A stretch of DNA of 64,000 bases from Cellulomonas telluris (GCF_004886325.1 NZ_QXFN01000002.1:1-64000); one strand, 5' to 3'. Shown: positions 8,109 through 19,944, counted from the first letter of the stretch. Translations and numbers: made by a program. Notes: generated from the letters alone by a model not told the origin.

Positions 8109-9140
8109 TCAGGGAGCCGGCGCCGTCGACTCCCGGACCGTGAGCGCCGTGACGAGCTGGACCTGGCGGGACGCCGGCTCGACGCCGTCGGCCATGGCGA
8201 GCACGGTCTCGACGGCCATCCGTCCCATGCCGGCGAGCGGCTGGTGGACGGACGTCAGGCCGGGGGTGGTCCAGACCGCCTGCGGGGTGTCGTCGAAGCC
8301 GACGACGCTGAGGCGCTCCGGCACGGGGACGCCGGCCTCGCGCGCGGCGGCGAGGACGCCGACGGCGATCTCGTCGTCGCCGCACACCACGCCGGTGGGC
8401 GGGTCGTCGAGGCGCAGCAGCGAGCGCCCGTGCGCACGCCCGGCCTCGAGGGAGAACGGGCCCTCGCGCACGAGCCGGCGGTCCACGGGCAGGCCCGCGG
8501 AGGCCAGGGCGGCGCTGTACCCGTGGAACCGCTCGGTCGACGCGGTGGAGGTCTCCGGTCCGCCGACCCACGCGATGCGCCGGTGGCCGAGGTCGAGCAG
8601 GTGCTGGGTGGCGGTGCGGCCGCCCGCCCAGTTGGTGGAGCCGATGCTGACGACGCCGGTGTGGCGGACGTCGACCGGGTCGACCATGACGAACGGCAGG
8701 CCCGCCTGGGCGGCGGCCCCGAGCATCGCGTTCGGCTCGCCGAGGGTGAGGCCGATGACGCCGACGACCCCCGCTGCCTGCTGCTCGGCAACCCAGTCCC
8801 GGGCCACGGTGGTGGTGCTGCGCACCCGGCGGTCGGGCGCCAGGCGCAGGAGGAGGTCGGTGCCGGCCGCGGTGGCGCCCGCGAGGACGCCCTGCAGCAC
8901 GCTCGCGATGTAGGGGGAGTCGAGCCCGTCGAAGACGGCGGCGAGCGCGCGCCGGTGCGGCTCCGCGCCGTCGGTGCTGGGGCGGTAGCCGAGCTCCGCG
9001 ACGGCGTCGAGCACGCGCCGGCGGGTGTCCTCGGCGACGTCGCTGCGGTGGTTGAGCGCCTTCGACACCGTGGCCTTCGAGACGCCCGCGCGCGCGGCGA
9101 CGTGCGACAGCGTCACGCGCCCCGACGGTCTGCCGACCAT
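8109..9140 (-). CDS. LacI-family transcriptional regulator of the GH39 gene
   Basis: This 343-residue protein has an N-terminal LacI helix-turn-helix (VTLSHVAARAGVSKATVSKAL), a hinge, and a periplasmic-binding-protein-like sugar domain (residues about 60-343) including the GHRRIAWVGG and VVGFDDTPQAVWTTPGLTSVHQP signatures. It should repress the divergent GH39 gene until a xyloside-type inducer binds. The start is ATG 9140 because AGGAGGG precedes it and the operator sits just upstream; a longer reading would run through the operator. One CGAAACGGTTTCG operator lies before each gene, implying autoregulation as well. Confidence 0.92.
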   Translation of the reverse strand: MVGRPSGRVTLSHVAARAGVSKATVSKALNHRSDVAEDTRRRVLDAVAELGYRPSTDGAEPHRRALAAVFDGLDSPYIASVLQGVLAGATAAGTDLLLRLAPDRRVRSTTTVARDWVAEQQAAGVVGVIGLTLGEPNAMLGAAAQAGLPFVMVDPVDVRHTGVVSIGSTNWAGGRTATQHLLDLGHRRIAWVGGPETSTASTERFHGYSAALASAGLPVDRRLVREGPFSLEAGRAHGRSLLRLDDPPTGVVCGDDEIAVGVLAAAREAGVPVPERLSVVGFDDTPQAVWTTPGLTSVHQPLAGMGRMAVETVLAMADGVEPASRQVQLVTALTVRESTAPAP

Positions 9141-9153
9141 GTGCCCTCCTGAC

Positions 9154-9170
9154 CTCGAAACGGTTTCGAG
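9154..9170. promoter_or_regulatory. LacI-type operator O1 before the regulator
   Basis: CTCGAAACGGTTTCGAG is a 17-bp palindrome broken only at the central base. It is the usual LacI/GalR operator form with a central CG. It begins 13 bp upstream of the regulator start. Confidence 0.8.
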
Positions 9171-9273
9171 GATAGGAGGTGGCAAACTGCATGGCAATAC
9201 GCGTCGCGCCGAGGAAGCCTGCGTTGACGCACCACGGCGCGCTGGCTAACGTCGCTCGCGCATCAACGGGATG

Positions 9274-9286
9274 CGAAACGGTTTCG
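9274..9286. promoter_or_regulatory. LacI-type operator O2 before the GH39 gene
   Basis: CGAAACGGTTTCG repeats the core of O1 exactly and ends 13 bp before the GH39 start. The centres of O1 and O2 are about 118 bp apart, so looping by a tetramer is possible. Confidence 0.8.
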
Positions 9287-9299
9287 ACGATGAGGTCCG

Positions 9300-10937
9300 A
9301 TGCCCGACAGCTCTCCTGCCCCGCAGCCCCTGCGCGTGGACGGTCGCGTGCCCGACGAGCGGCCGCTCCGCCACGTCTGGAACGCCTGCCTCGGCGCCGG
9401 GCGCGCCAACGAGGCGCTGCGCGCCGACTGGCAGGCGCACTTCCGCGAGGCCGTGGACGTGCTGGGCGCGCGCACCGTCCGGTTCCACGGCCTCTTCCAC
9501 GACGACATGTTCGTGTACCGGGCGACGTACGGCGGCGGCTTCGGGCCCGACGAGGTGCTGGCCGAGCCCGTGCTCACGTTCTCCTACGTCGACAAGGTCA
9601 TGGACTTCGTCCTCGACGCCGGCGCCCGGCCGTTCGTCGAGCTCGGGTTCATGCCGCGCGCGCTCGCGACGCAGACCGAGACGCTCTTCTGGTGGAAGGC
9701 GCACTGCAGCCCGCCCACGGACATGGCCGCGTGGGCGGACCTGGTGCGCGGGACCGTGCAGCACTGGGTCGACCGCTACGGCCTCGACGAGGTGCGGCAG
9801 TGGCGCTTCGAGGTGTGGAACGAGCCGAACCTCGTGCCGCACTTCTGGACCGGCACGCGCACCCAGTACTTCGAGCTGTACGAGGCGACGGCTCGCGCCG
9901 TGAGGTCGGTCGACGAGCGTCTGCTCGTCGGCGGCCCGTCCACCAGCGTCTTCGTCCCCGACGACCGCTACGCCGGCGAGGTCGAGGACCCGACCCGCAC
10001 CCACGCCACCGCCGCCGCCGAGGACGTCGACGCGCTGGACTGGCGGCCCGTCTGGGTCGAGGAGTTCATCGCCTGGTGCGCGGAGCACGAGGTGCCCGTC
10101 GACTTCCTCACCACGCACCTGTACCCGACCGACTTCGCGTTCGGCGCGAACGGCGAGGTGCGGCACATCCGCCGGCACGTCGACGCCACGTCGGACGACC
10201 TGATGCGGATGCAGGAGATCATCGCGGCGAGCCCCTACCCGGACGCCGAGCTGCACATCACCGAGTGGTCGACGTCGCCCTCGAGCCGCGACCGCATGCA
10301 CGACACGCTGTTCGCGGCCACGTACGTCACGCGCGCGTTCCTGCGCTGCGCCGACCTGACCGACTCGCTCGCGTACTGGACGTTCACCGACGTCTTCGAG
10401 GAGGGCGGCGCCGGGCTCGGGCCCTTCCACGGCGGGTTCGGCCTGGTCAACGAGCAGGGGCTGCACAAGCCGACGTTCCACGCGTTCGCGATGCTCGCGC
10501 GCCTGGGCGACCGGGTCCTGCTCGACACCGGGCACGGTGTGGTCACGCAGGACAGCGCGACCGGCGCGGTGTCCGCGGTGTTCTTCAACTACCCCGCGGA
10601 CATGGGGCGGCGCCCGGTCGGGTCGGCCGACTCGTACGCCGAGACGCGCGCACTCGCGCAGGTGGGCCCGGCGCGGCGCGTGCGGCACGTCGTCGAGGGC
10701 CTGCCGCCCGGCGCGCGCTTCGCGGTCGAGCGGGTCGACTGGGAGCACGGCAACGTCGCGGAGGCGTGGCACGCGATGGGGGAGCCGCTCAACCTCACGC
10801 GGGAGCAGACCGCCCGCCTGCGCGAGGTCGCGGACGACCTGTGGCGCACGGAGCTGGTGGTCGACGCGGACGGCGTGCTGGAGATCGACCTGGACCTGCC
10901 GCCGTGGGCGGTGGTGTCGGTGGCCCCGGCGGCGTGA
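9300..10937 (+). CDS. GH39-family glycoside hydrolase, beta-xylosidase-like
   Basis: This 545-residue protein has no signal peptide, so it should act inside the cell on imported oligosaccharides. It is a TIM-barrel GH39 enzyme: the acid/base Glu175 is in FEVWNEPNL and the nucleophile Glu322 in LHITEWSTS. The RHVWNACLGAGRANEAL opening and THLYPTDFAF also fit GH39. A beta-sandwich makes up the last 120 residues. Beta-xylosidase is the commonest activity in the family, but alpha-L-iduronidase-like and other specificities exist. ATG 9300 follows GAGG. It is transcribed alone, opposite its LacI regulator. Confidence 0.9.
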   Translation: MPDSSPAPQPLRVDGRVPDERPLRHVWNACLGAGRANEALRADWQAHFREAVDVLGARTVRFHGLFHDDMFVYRATYGGGFGPDEVLAEPVLTFSYVDKVMDFVLDAGARPFVELGFMPRALATQTETLFWWKAHCSPPTDMAAWADLVRGTVQHWVDRYGLDEVRQWRFEVWNEPNLVPHFWTGTRTQYFELYEATARAVRSVDERLLVGGPSTSVFVPDDRYAGEVEDPTRTHATAAAEDVDALDWRPVWVEEFIAWCAEHEVPVDFLTTHLYPTDFAFGANGEVRHIRRHVDATSDDLMRMQEIIAASPYPDAELHITEWSTSPSSRDRMHDTLFAATYVTRAFLRCADLTDSLAYWTFTDVFEEGGAGLGPFHGGFGLVNEQGLHKPTFHAFAMLARLGDRVLLDTGHGVVTQDSATGAVSAVFFNYPADMGRRPVGSADSYAETRALAQVGPARRVRHVVEGLPPGARFAVERVDWEHGNVAEAWHAMGEPLNLTREQTARLREVADDLWRTELVVDADGVLEIDLDLPPWAVVSVAPAA

Positions 10938-11246
10938 GGCGTCGGGCCGCGCGGTCCGCGACAGGGGCGTGCTCATGGTGGTCGCGTTCCACCCGTGAGG
11001 CTCGTCCCGCTGTCGCCGTGGCACGCCGGGGCACGCCGGGGCGCGGCGCCGGCGCTGCCGCAGGGCGTCGCGGTCCAGCTCGAGGTGGCCTCGCACGCCC
11101 ACGCCGACGACGCGGTCACCCCGCGCGTCCGGGCGTGACGGGGCGTCCGCCGGGCTGAGGTCGCCGGGTGCGTCCGCCGGGCGTGGGGCGGGGGAGGATG
11201 TCGCGGTGCCGGCCGCCGCGCCGGCGGACCGGTGGGAGGAGACGGC
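10938..11246. other. intergenic region after the GH39 gene
   Basis: About 310 bp without a convincing gene. A 46-codon plus-strand frame from GTG near 10995 to a stop at about 11138 (PQGVAVQLEVASHAHADDAV) has reasonable composition but no ribosome site or recognisable family. I see no strong hairpin. Confidence 0.35.
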
Positions 11247-11552
11247 GTGCCGTCGTACCGCGTGACGTCGACGGTCGGGCTGCTGCGCCCGGGGACCGCA
11301 CCGCAGGACGTGCTGCCTGAGGCGGTCGCCGTGGCGCGGGCGATGACGACGGTCGAGGCGCACGACGTCGGGGTGGTGCGGGGCGCGGCACGCGTCACCG
11401 TCCGTTTCGAGGCCGCCGGCGACGGCGAGGCGCGGCGCATCGCGTGGGCCGTGCTCAGCCGCCTCGACGAGCTCGCGGAGACGTCCGACGGCCACCTGAC
11501 CCGCCGGTACGGCAACCGCTGGCTCCCGCCCCGCCGCCGCCCGGCGGACTGA
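11247..11552 (+). CDS. small conserved-looking hypothetical protein
   Basis: This 101-residue cytoplasmic protein starts at GTG 11247, where GGGAGGAG lies at ideal spacing; an upstream GTG at 11232 overlaps that site and is less likely. The composition is normal for a small alpha/beta protein, with a beta strand YRVTSTVGLL, a helix PEAVAVARAM, a strand ARVTVRFEA and a helix ARRIAWAVLSRLDEL ending in a basic tail. No family is recognised. The gene is followed by 250 bp with no feature and then another unknown gene. Confidence 0.6.
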   Translation: MPSYRVTSTVGLLRPGTAPQDVLPEAVAVARAMTTVEAHDVGVVRGAARVTVRFEAAGDGEARRIAWAVLSRLDELAETSDGHLTRRYGNRWLPPRRRPAD

Positions 11553-11800
11553 CGGGGCCGGCAGCACGCAGGCGAGACCGGCGCCCCGCCGCCCACCGGG
11601 CCCGCCGCCCCGTCGTCCCCCCGGGGCGGTCGAACCCGGAGTTGCCGGTGCCGGCAGGCTCGTCGGCGCGGGGAAGTCCCGGTTCGTCGGGCGGACCTGC
11701 GACCCCGGTGGTCCGGTGGACCGGTCTCCGGTGGCCGGAGGGCGGGCCGCGTGGCAGTGCCGGGGTGTCGCGAGGGACCGGGTCCGGCAGGCTGGGGGCC

Positions 11801-13159
11801 GTGGTCAGCCTGAACGAGGTGGTCGACGACCTGTACGGCGGGTCGCTCGCGGACTTCGTCGCGCGCCGGGACGCCGCCGTCCGCCAGGCGCGCGCCGCGA
11901 AGGACCGCGACCTGGCGCGCGAGATCGCGGCGCTGCGCAAGCCGACCCTCGCCGCGTGGGCCGTCAACCTGCTGGTGCGGGACGACCCGGGCCTCGCCGA
12001 GCAGATCCGCGCCGTCGGGGAGGGGCTGCAGGAGGCGGAGCGGACGCTCGACGGGCCGGCGCTGCGCGAGCTGACGACGCAGCGGCGCAAGCTCGTCGCC
12101 GGACTCGTGCACCGGGCCCGCCGGATCGCGGCGGCCGCCGGGCAGAAGGTGTCCGAGGCGGCGGCCCAGGAGGTCGACCGCACGCTCAACGCCGCCCTGC
12201 TCGACCCGCGGGTGGCGGAGGCGGTCACCAGCGGCACGCTCACGCACGGGCAGGAGTACGTCGGTTTCGGCTCGGCGGACGCGGACGACGAGGCCCCGGA
12301 CGCGCAGGCTCGGGACGCGGAGGCCCCGGACGCGGTCGTGACGCCGTTCCCGGTGGGCGGCCGGGCGGGGCGGGACCGGGCGCGGCGGTCCGCGGGCGGG
12401 GGCACGGGCTCGGGCGACGACAGCGGGACGGACGACGGTGCCGGCGGCCGGCGCGGCGCGAGGGGTGACGACGACGGCGCCGGGGGCGACGGCGACGCGG
12501 GAGGTGGCGGCTCCCGCCGCGGCTCCCGTGCCGGGGGGACGACCACGCGCGCGAGCGGGGGACGCGCCCGGTCGGCGGCGCACGACGACGGGGGCGCCGG
12601 GCGCTCCACCCGCGGACGCGGTGCGTCACGGCGGGCCTCCGGGGACGACGACGAGGCGGCCCGGGCCGCCGAGGCCGAGCGGGCCGCCGAGGAGGAGCGG
12701 GCGCGAGCGGAGGCCGCCGAGCGGGAGCGGCGGGCCGCGCAGGAGCGCGCCCGGCGGGAGCGGGAGCGGCTGCGTCGCCGGCACGAGCAGGCCGTGGCGG
12801 TGCGCGAGGAGGCGGAGGCGGAGCTCGCGCGCGTGCAGCAGCGCCACGACGACGCGTCCCGGGCGGAGCACGACGCCGCGAGCGCGCTCGAGGAGGCCGA
12901 GGAGGCGTCCGCCGAGGCGTACCGGACCGAGGAGGAGCTGGTCCGGCAGCTCGCGGAGGTGCGGCGACGGCTCGCCGAGGCCCGCTCGGCGCTGCCCCGC
13001 GCCGACGAGGCGGTCATGGCGGCGCGGACGGCCGCCCACGAGCGCGAGAAGGCCCTGCGGGCGGTGCACCGGGAGCTCGAGCGTGCGCGCGGCGCGGCCG
13101 AGCGGGCGCACGCCGTCGAGGAGGACGCCGCCGACGCCCTCGCCTCGGCCCCCGACTGA
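11801..13159 (+). CDS. hypothetical protein with a C-terminal coiled coil
   Basis: This 452-residue soluble protein has three parts. Residues 1-150 form a well-composed helical domain (SLADFVARRDAAVRQARAAK, KPTLAAWAVNLLVRDDPGLA, RRKLVAGLVHRARRIAAAAG). Residues about 160-280 are a low-complexity Gly/Asp/Arg linker. Residues about 285-452 are a long Ala/Glu/Arg coiled coil. I recall the N-terminal pattern from unannotated actinobacterial proteins but cannot name a family. The coiled coil suggests a scaffold or filament-associated role, which is inference. The start is GTG 11801 with a G-rich site upstream. Confidence 0.7.
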   Translation: MVSLNEVVDDLYGGSLADFVARRDAAVRQARAAKDRDLAREIAALRKPTLAAWAVNLLVRDDPGLAEQIRAVGEGLQEAERTLDGPALRELTTQRRKLVAGLVHRARRIAAAAGQKVSEAAAQEVDRTLNAALLDPRVAEAVTSGTLTHGQEYVGFGSADADDEAPDAQARDAEAPDAVVTPFPVGGRAGRDRARRSAGGGTGSGDDSGTDDGAGGRRGARGDDDGAGGDGDAGGGGSRRGSRAGGTTTRASGGRARSAAHDDGGAGRSTRGRGASRRASGDDDEAARAAEAERAAEEERARAEAAERERRAAQERARRERERLRRRHEQAVAVREEAEAELARVQQRHDDASRAEHDAASALEEAEEASAEAYRTEEELVRQLAEVRRRLAEARSALPRADEAVMAARTAAHEREKALRAVHRELERARGAAERAHAVEEDAADALASAPD

Positions 13160-13290
13160 TCTGCCGTCCGACGGGTGGACGTGCGCCGTCGCGACCCGCG
13201 CATCCGTCGGGTCGGGGACCCCGGAGGGGCGACGGACGCGCGGGTCGACGCCGGGGCGTCCCGAGGGGTGGGATCCCGCCGGCCGATCGT

Positions 13291-13335
13291 GCCTGCCGCC
13301 GTGCCTACCGCCGCCGTGCCCACTGCCGCCGTGCC
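13291..13335. repeat. three 15-bp tandem repeats
   Basis: Three consecutive 15-bp units each ending in GCCGCCGTGCC (13291-13305, 13306-13320, 13321-13335), differing only in their first bases. They lie between two genes on the plus strand. Confidence 0.7.
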
Positions 13336-13394
13336 CGCCGCCCCCCGGGTCCCTCGTCCCGCCTCGTCGACCCTCGCCCCGCCATGATGGCTCC

Positions 13395-14663
13395 GTGCCC
13401 ACCGGACCCGACGACGCCGAGCTCGAGCTCATCCGACGCTCCGGCGCGGTGCTGCGCGTCGGGCGGCTGAGCCTGTCGGCCGGCACCGGCTCGTACCGCG
13501 TCAAGGCGTCGATGGCGCGGGTGGCACGGGCGCTCGGCGTCGACCGGCACCAGGCGCACGTGACGCTCACCGAGATCACCACGACGTCGCACCAGGGCCG
13601 CTCGTTCCGCACCGAGGTCACCGAGGTGCGCAGCGTCGGCGTGAACACCGACCGCCTGAACGAGCTCGAGCGGCTGGGGCAGCGCCTGGAGGCGCACGCT
13701 CCCGTCGCCGTCGAGGAGGTCGAGGCCGAGGTCGAGCGCATCGTCACGAAGCCGCCGCTCTACCCGACCTGGCTGAACGCGCTCTGGGCGGCCGTCGCGT
13801 GCGCGGCGTTCGCGTTCCTCAACGACGGCGGACCGGTCGAGGTCGTCGGGGCGTTCCTCGGCGCCGGGCTGGGCCAGGGGCTGCGCCGCACGATGCTGCA
13901 CCGCGGCTACAAACAGTTCGGCGTCACGATGCTCGCGGCGGCGCTCGCGGCGACGGGCTACCTCGGCTTCGTCGCGCTGCTCGAGGCGGCGGGCGTCGCC
14001 GGCGGTGCGCACGAGTCGGGGTACGTGGCGGCCGCGCTGTTCCTCGTGCCGGGGTTCCCGCTCGTCACGGGCGCGCTGGACCTCGCGCGGCTGGACCTGT
14101 CCGCGGGGGTGGCGCGGCTGACGTGGGCGTTGATGATCTTCGTGTCCGCCGCGTTCGCGGTGTGGGCCGTGTCGATCGTCGTCGGGCTGAGCCCGGACCC
14201 GCCGGACGCCGTCGCGCTCGACCCCGCCGCGCACCAGGGGCTGCGGCTGGTGGCGTCGTTCGTCGGCGTGCTCGGGTTCGCGCTGATGTTCAACAGCCCG
14301 TGGTCGATGGCCCTCGTCGCCGCCGGCGTCGCCGCGGTGCCGAACGTGCTGCGGATCGGCGCGGTCGAGCAGCTCGGCTGGCCGCCGCAGGCCGCCGCGG
14401 CCGTCGCCGCGTTCCTCGTCGGGCTGCTCGCCGCGTGGGCGGCGCCGCGGCTGAACATCCCGCGGGTCACCGTGTACGTGCCCGCCGTGACGATCATGGT
14501 CCCCGGCGTCGGTGCGTACCGGGCGGTGTACCACCTGAGCAACGGCGAGGTGACGCAGGCCCTGGAGCACGGGGTCCCCGCGGCGCTCGTCGTCACGGCG
14601 CTCGCGGTGGGCCTCGCCGTCGCGCGCATGGTGACGGACCGCGAGTGGGGCTTCGAGCACTGA
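13395..14663 (+). CDS. ThrE-family threonine/serine exporter
   Basis: This 422-residue membrane protein belongs to the ThrE/DUF1212 family. The N-terminal soluble part (residues 1-120; GAVLRVGRLSLSAGTGSYRVKASMARVARALGVD) is the conserved family domain. About ten membrane helices follow, including a C-terminal unit with VYVPAVTIMVPGVGAYRAVYHL, the DUF3815-type half. Corynebacterium glutamicum ThrE exports threonine and serine by proton exchange. Both halves are fused here, as in other actinobacteria. The start is GTG 13395; two ATGs at 13384 and 13387 are out of frame. No partner gene is adjacent. Confidence 0.88.
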   Translation: MPTGPDDAELELIRRSGAVLRVGRLSLSAGTGSYRVKASMARVARALGVDRHQAHVTLTEITTTSHQGRSFRTEVTEVRSVGVNTDRLNELERLGQRLEAHAPVAVEEVEAEVERIVTKPPLYPTWLNALWAAVACAAFAFLNDGGPVEVVGAFLGAGLGQGLRRTMLHRGYKQFGVTMLAAALAATGYLGFVALLEAAGVAGGAHESGYVAAALFLVPGFPLVTGALDLARLDLSAGVARLTWALMIFVSAAFAVWAVSIVVGLSPDPPDAVALDPAAHQGLRLVASFVGVLGFALMFNSPWSMALVAAGVAAVPNVLRIGAVEQLGWPPQAAAAVAAFLVGLLAAWAAPRLNIPRVTVYVPAVTIMVPGVGAYRAVYHLSNGEVTQALEHGVPAALVVTALAVGLAVARMVTDREWGFEH

Positions 14664-14743
14664 GGCGGCGCGGCCCCCGCGGGACGGTCGGCGCGCGGGC
14701 GCTTTGGCGCCGGGACGAGCGCCGGGTAGCCTGTGCTCGTCTT

Positions 14744-14833
14744 GGAGACGTCGCATAGCCAGGTCTAGTGCGCGGCCCTGCTAAGGCCGTGAAGGGGTCA
14801 ACCCTTCCGTGGGTTCAAATCCCACCGTCTCCG
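14744..14833 (+). tRNA. tRNA-Ser(GCU)
   Basis: Acceptor arms GGAGACG and CGTCTCC close the molecule. The anticodon loop CTGCTAA between GGCC/GGCC gives anticodon GCU. There is a long variable arm (AAGGG...CCCTT) as in class II tRNA-Ser, and a T-arm GTGGGTTCAAATCCCAC. The discriminator is G and CCA is not encoded. Confidence 0.96.
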
Positions 14834-14854
14834 CCGTCCCGGTCCCGCACCGGA

Positions 14855-14887
14855 CGAGAGCCCGGACCGCCACGGTCCGGGCTCTCG
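14855..14887 (+). terminator. terminator after tRNA-Ser
   Basis: CGAGAGCCCGGACC pairs perfectly over 14 bp with GGTCCGGGCTCTCG around GCCAC, followed by GTGCTTTC. Confidence 0.85.
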
Positions 14888-15019
14888 TGCTTTCGGGGAC
14901 GAGCGCGCCCGGGAGGGGGACGGGGCGTGACGTCCGTCGCACCCTGCCCCGAACCGGCGGATCCGGTTTGGGGCCAGCGGCCCGGACCTGTAATGTTCTC
15001 TGCGGCCCGCAAGGGCCAC

Positions 15020-15092
15020 GCGCCCGTAGCTCAACGGATAGAGCATCTGACTACGGATCAGAAGGTTGGGGGTTCGAGTCCCTCCGGGCGCG
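15020..15092 (+). tRNA. tRNA-Arg(ACG)
   Basis: Acceptor arms GCGCCCG and CGGGCGC, D-arm TAGCTCAACGGATAGAGC, anticodon loop CTACGGA giving ACG (A34 is normally converted to inosine), and a T-arm with GGTTCGAGTCC. The discriminator is G and CCA is not encoded. Confidence 0.96.
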
Positions 15093-15100
15093 CAGGACGC

Positions 15101-15131
15101 GAGGCGCGGCACCCACCGGGTGCCGCGCCTC
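15101..15131 (+). terminator. terminator after tRNA-Arg
   Basis: GAGGCGCGGCACCC pairs perfectly over 14 bp with GGGTGCCGCGCCTC around a 3-nt loop, eight bases after the tRNA. Confidence 0.85.
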
Positions 15132-15200
15132 TCGCATGTCCGGCCCCGCGGCGGCGCCCGCGGCGAGCGCACCGCCGGTCCGACGAGCGCGCCCGTCGTG

Positions 15201-15260
15201 TCCGGTGCGCTCGTCCGGTGTCCGGTGCGCTCGTCCGGTGTCCGCCGCGCTCGCCGGGTG
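15201..15260. repeat. three 20-bp tandem repeats
   Basis: Two identical copies of TCCGGTGCGCTCGTCCGGTG (15201-15220 and 15221-15240) are followed by a degenerate third (15241-15260). They sit in the roughly 260-bp leader between the tRNA-Arg terminator and the hybrid kinase gene. I see no gene in that leader. Confidence 0.8.
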
Positions 15261-15391
15261 GTGCACGGCGCGCTGCTCCGTTCGGGGCACGTGGGGCCCG
15301 TCCGGACCGTCTCCGTTTGCCGTCCGTGCACCGGCGGCCGACGCTGAGGGGGACCGGGCCCCGCCCGGCACGAGGCGCAGCAGGGGGGCAG

Positions 15392-18298
<2,907 letters not shown>

Positions 18299-18323
18299 CG
18301 GTCGCGCGGCCGGGCCGGGCGGC

Positions 18324-19253
18324 TCAGCCCGCTGGTTCCGCGTCCGCCCCCGGCCGGGGGACGACCTCCAGCCGGTGCCAGCCCCACCACAGCGCGAGCA
18401 CGGTCGCCGCGGAGCCGGCGGCGGCGATGCTCTGCAGCGCGAGGAACGCCACCCAGTCGGACTCCGCGGACCGGTCGAGCAGGGCCGGCGCGGCCGCGAG
18501 CAGGAAGGCCCCGAGCCCGCCGGACACGACGAGCACCGCCGCGAGCGGCACGGCGACGAGGACGACCCGAGCGCGGCGCGCGGGCCCGTCGACGGTGCGC
18601 ACGAGGCCGCGCCGGTGCAGCCACAGCGCCGCGAGCGACGCGACCACGAGCGTGACGCCCGCGGCGCCGAGCGTGTCGCTCAGCCGGTGCCACTTCGCGG
18701 CCAGCGTGTAGCCGGCGATCCCGACGGCCCACGGCGCGACGACGAGCAGCACGACGCCCCGGGCGCGCCACGTCGCGACGAGCAGGGCCGCCGCGAGGAC
18801 GGTGAGCGCGATCGTCGTGTGCCCGCTCGGGAAGCTGTTGCCGGTGTAGTCGGCAGACGCCTCGACGAGCGCCGGCCGGGGCAGGACGTACCGCTTGAGG
18901 CCCTGGGTGACCACCTGCCCGGCGACGACGGTGCCGACCGCGGCCGCCGCGAGCGGCCACGACCGGCGCAGCAGCCCGACGAGCGCGACCACCGCGCACG
19001 CGACGCCGAGGCTCACGAGCGTGATGGTGTGCAGGCCGTCGTCCGCCTCGGCGACGCTGCGGGCGTCGAGCTGGTCGGCCCCGCGCAGCGCGGCGTTCTC
19101 GAGCGCCTGCCCGGTCGTCGTGAGCACGAGGCCGGCGTACGACGCGACGAGCACCGCGAGGCCGGCGACCGCGAGGAGGCGCCAGCGCGCGGCCGGGTCG
19201 CGGCCGGGCGCGTGCGTGGGCCGGGCGGGCGCGGGGGCGAGGGGCTCGCTCAC
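18324..19253 (-). CDS. PAP2-family phosphatase
   Basis: This 309-residue integral membrane protein has the three-part PAP2 active site: KRYVLPRP, then SFPSGHTTIAL with the catalytic His, then AAKWHRLSDTLGA with the nucleophile His. The first Ser/Arg of motif 3 is replaced by Ala-Lys. Family members remove phosphate from phosphatidic acid, undecaprenyl pyrophosphate or similar lipids. The long N-terminal segment and extra C-terminal helices resemble actinobacterial relatives. It is transcribed with the GNAT gene upstream, 81 bp apart. The lipid substrate cannot be told. Confidence 0.87.
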   Translation of the reverse strand: MSEPLAPAPARPTHAPGRDPAARWRLLAVAGLAVLVASYAGLVLTTTGQALENAALRGADQLDARSVAEADDGLHTITLVSLGVACAVVALVGLLRRSWPLAAAAVGTVVAGQVVTQGLKRYVLPRPALVEASADYTGNSFPSGHTTIALTVLAAALLVATWRARGVVLLVVAPWAVGIAGYTLAAKWHRLSDTLGAAGVTLVVASLAALWLHRRGLVRTVDGPARRARVVLVAVPLAAVLVVSGGLGAFLLAAAPALLDRSAESDWVAFLALQSIAAAGSAATVLALWWGWHRLEVVPRPGADAEPAG

Positions 19254-19334
19254 GCGTCCATCGTGGCCGCGCCCGTCGACGGCGGCACGCCGGCGGTCGT
19301 CGTCGCGACCAGGCCGGCCACGCAGCGCGGGGCG

Positions 19335-19886
19335 TCAGTCCGGGTCGTCGGCGCGGCGGCGCTCGAGCAGCAGCACGTCCCGCCACGTCCCGGCGCGCGG
19401 GCCGTGGGACATGCGCCCGAGCCGCTCGCGGCGCCCGACGACACGGAAGCCGGCGCCCGTGTGCAGGGCGAGGCTCGCGGCGTTCTCGGGGAAGACGCCG
19501 GCCTGCACGGTCCACACGCCGCCCCGGTCGGTCGAGTCGAGCAGCGCCGCCAGCAGCGACCGCCCGACGCCGCGTCCGTGCGCGTCGGGGTGCACGTACA
19601 CGGACACCTCCACCACGCCGGCGTACACGGCGCGCTCGGACGTGGGAGCGACGGCCACCCACCCGAGGACGCGTCCGTCGTCGTCGAGCGCGACGAACCG
19701 GTGCTCGGGCAGCTTGGCCGCGTCGAACCGGTCCCAGTCCGGCGGCTCGGGCTCGAGCGTGGCCTCGCCGGTCGCGATGCCGAGCGCGTACACCTCGCGC
19801 ACGCCGGGCCAGTGCTCGGCGGTCAGGGGGACGACGCGGACGTCCGGCGCGGGACGCCCGGGGGTGGGGGCGGTCACCCGCGCCAT
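19335..19886 (-). CDS. GNAT N-acetyltransferase, phosphinothricin-acetyltransferase-like
   Basis: This 183-residue cytoplasmic acetyltransferase has VREVYALGIATGEATLEPEPP and DWDRFDAAKLPEHRFVALDDDGRVLGWVAVAP. The acetyl-CoA site is HPDAHGRGVGRSLLAAL, followed by AGVFPENAASLALHTGAGFRVVGRRERLG. This order fits the PAT/Bar-like group, which acetylates amino groups of phosphinothricin, methionine sulfone or related compounds. The true substrate is unknown. A 25-residue C-terminal tail rich in Arg/Asp is not part of the fold. Confidence 0.85.
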   Translation of the reverse strand: MARVTAPTPGRPAPDVRVVPLTAEHWPGVREVYALGIATGEATLEPEPPDWDRFDAAKLPEHRFVALDDDGRVLGWVAVAPTSERAVYAGVVEVSVYVHPDAHGRGVGRSLLAALLDSTDRGGVWTVQAGVFPENAASLALHTGAGFRVVGRRERLGRMSHGPRAGTWRDVLLLERRRADDPD

Positions 19887-19926
19887 GCTGCCGCAGGTCC
19901 GGCGCGGAGGCCCGGCCTGGCCGTCA

Positions 19927-19944
19927 GTACACGTTTCGCTGTAC
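19927..19944. promoter_or_regulatory. probable CmtR-type operator
   Basis: GTACA and TGTAC form 5-bp arms with an 8-bp spacer, ending 9 bp before the regulator start. ArsR/SmtB-family sensors usually bind such an imperfect dyad over their own promoter. Confidence 0.5.

Noticed and set aside
10995-11138. 46-codon plus-strand frame after the GH39 gene
   Set aside because: No ribosome site and no recognisable family; one short open frame is expected by chance at this GC content.
14744-15092. tRNA genes as an integration site for an island
   Set aside because: No integrase, no duplicated tRNA 3' end and no foreign genes next to either tRNA.
15201-15260. CRISPR-like direct repeats
   Set aside because: Units are contiguous without spacers and there are no cas genes. 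The same applies to 34926-34985.
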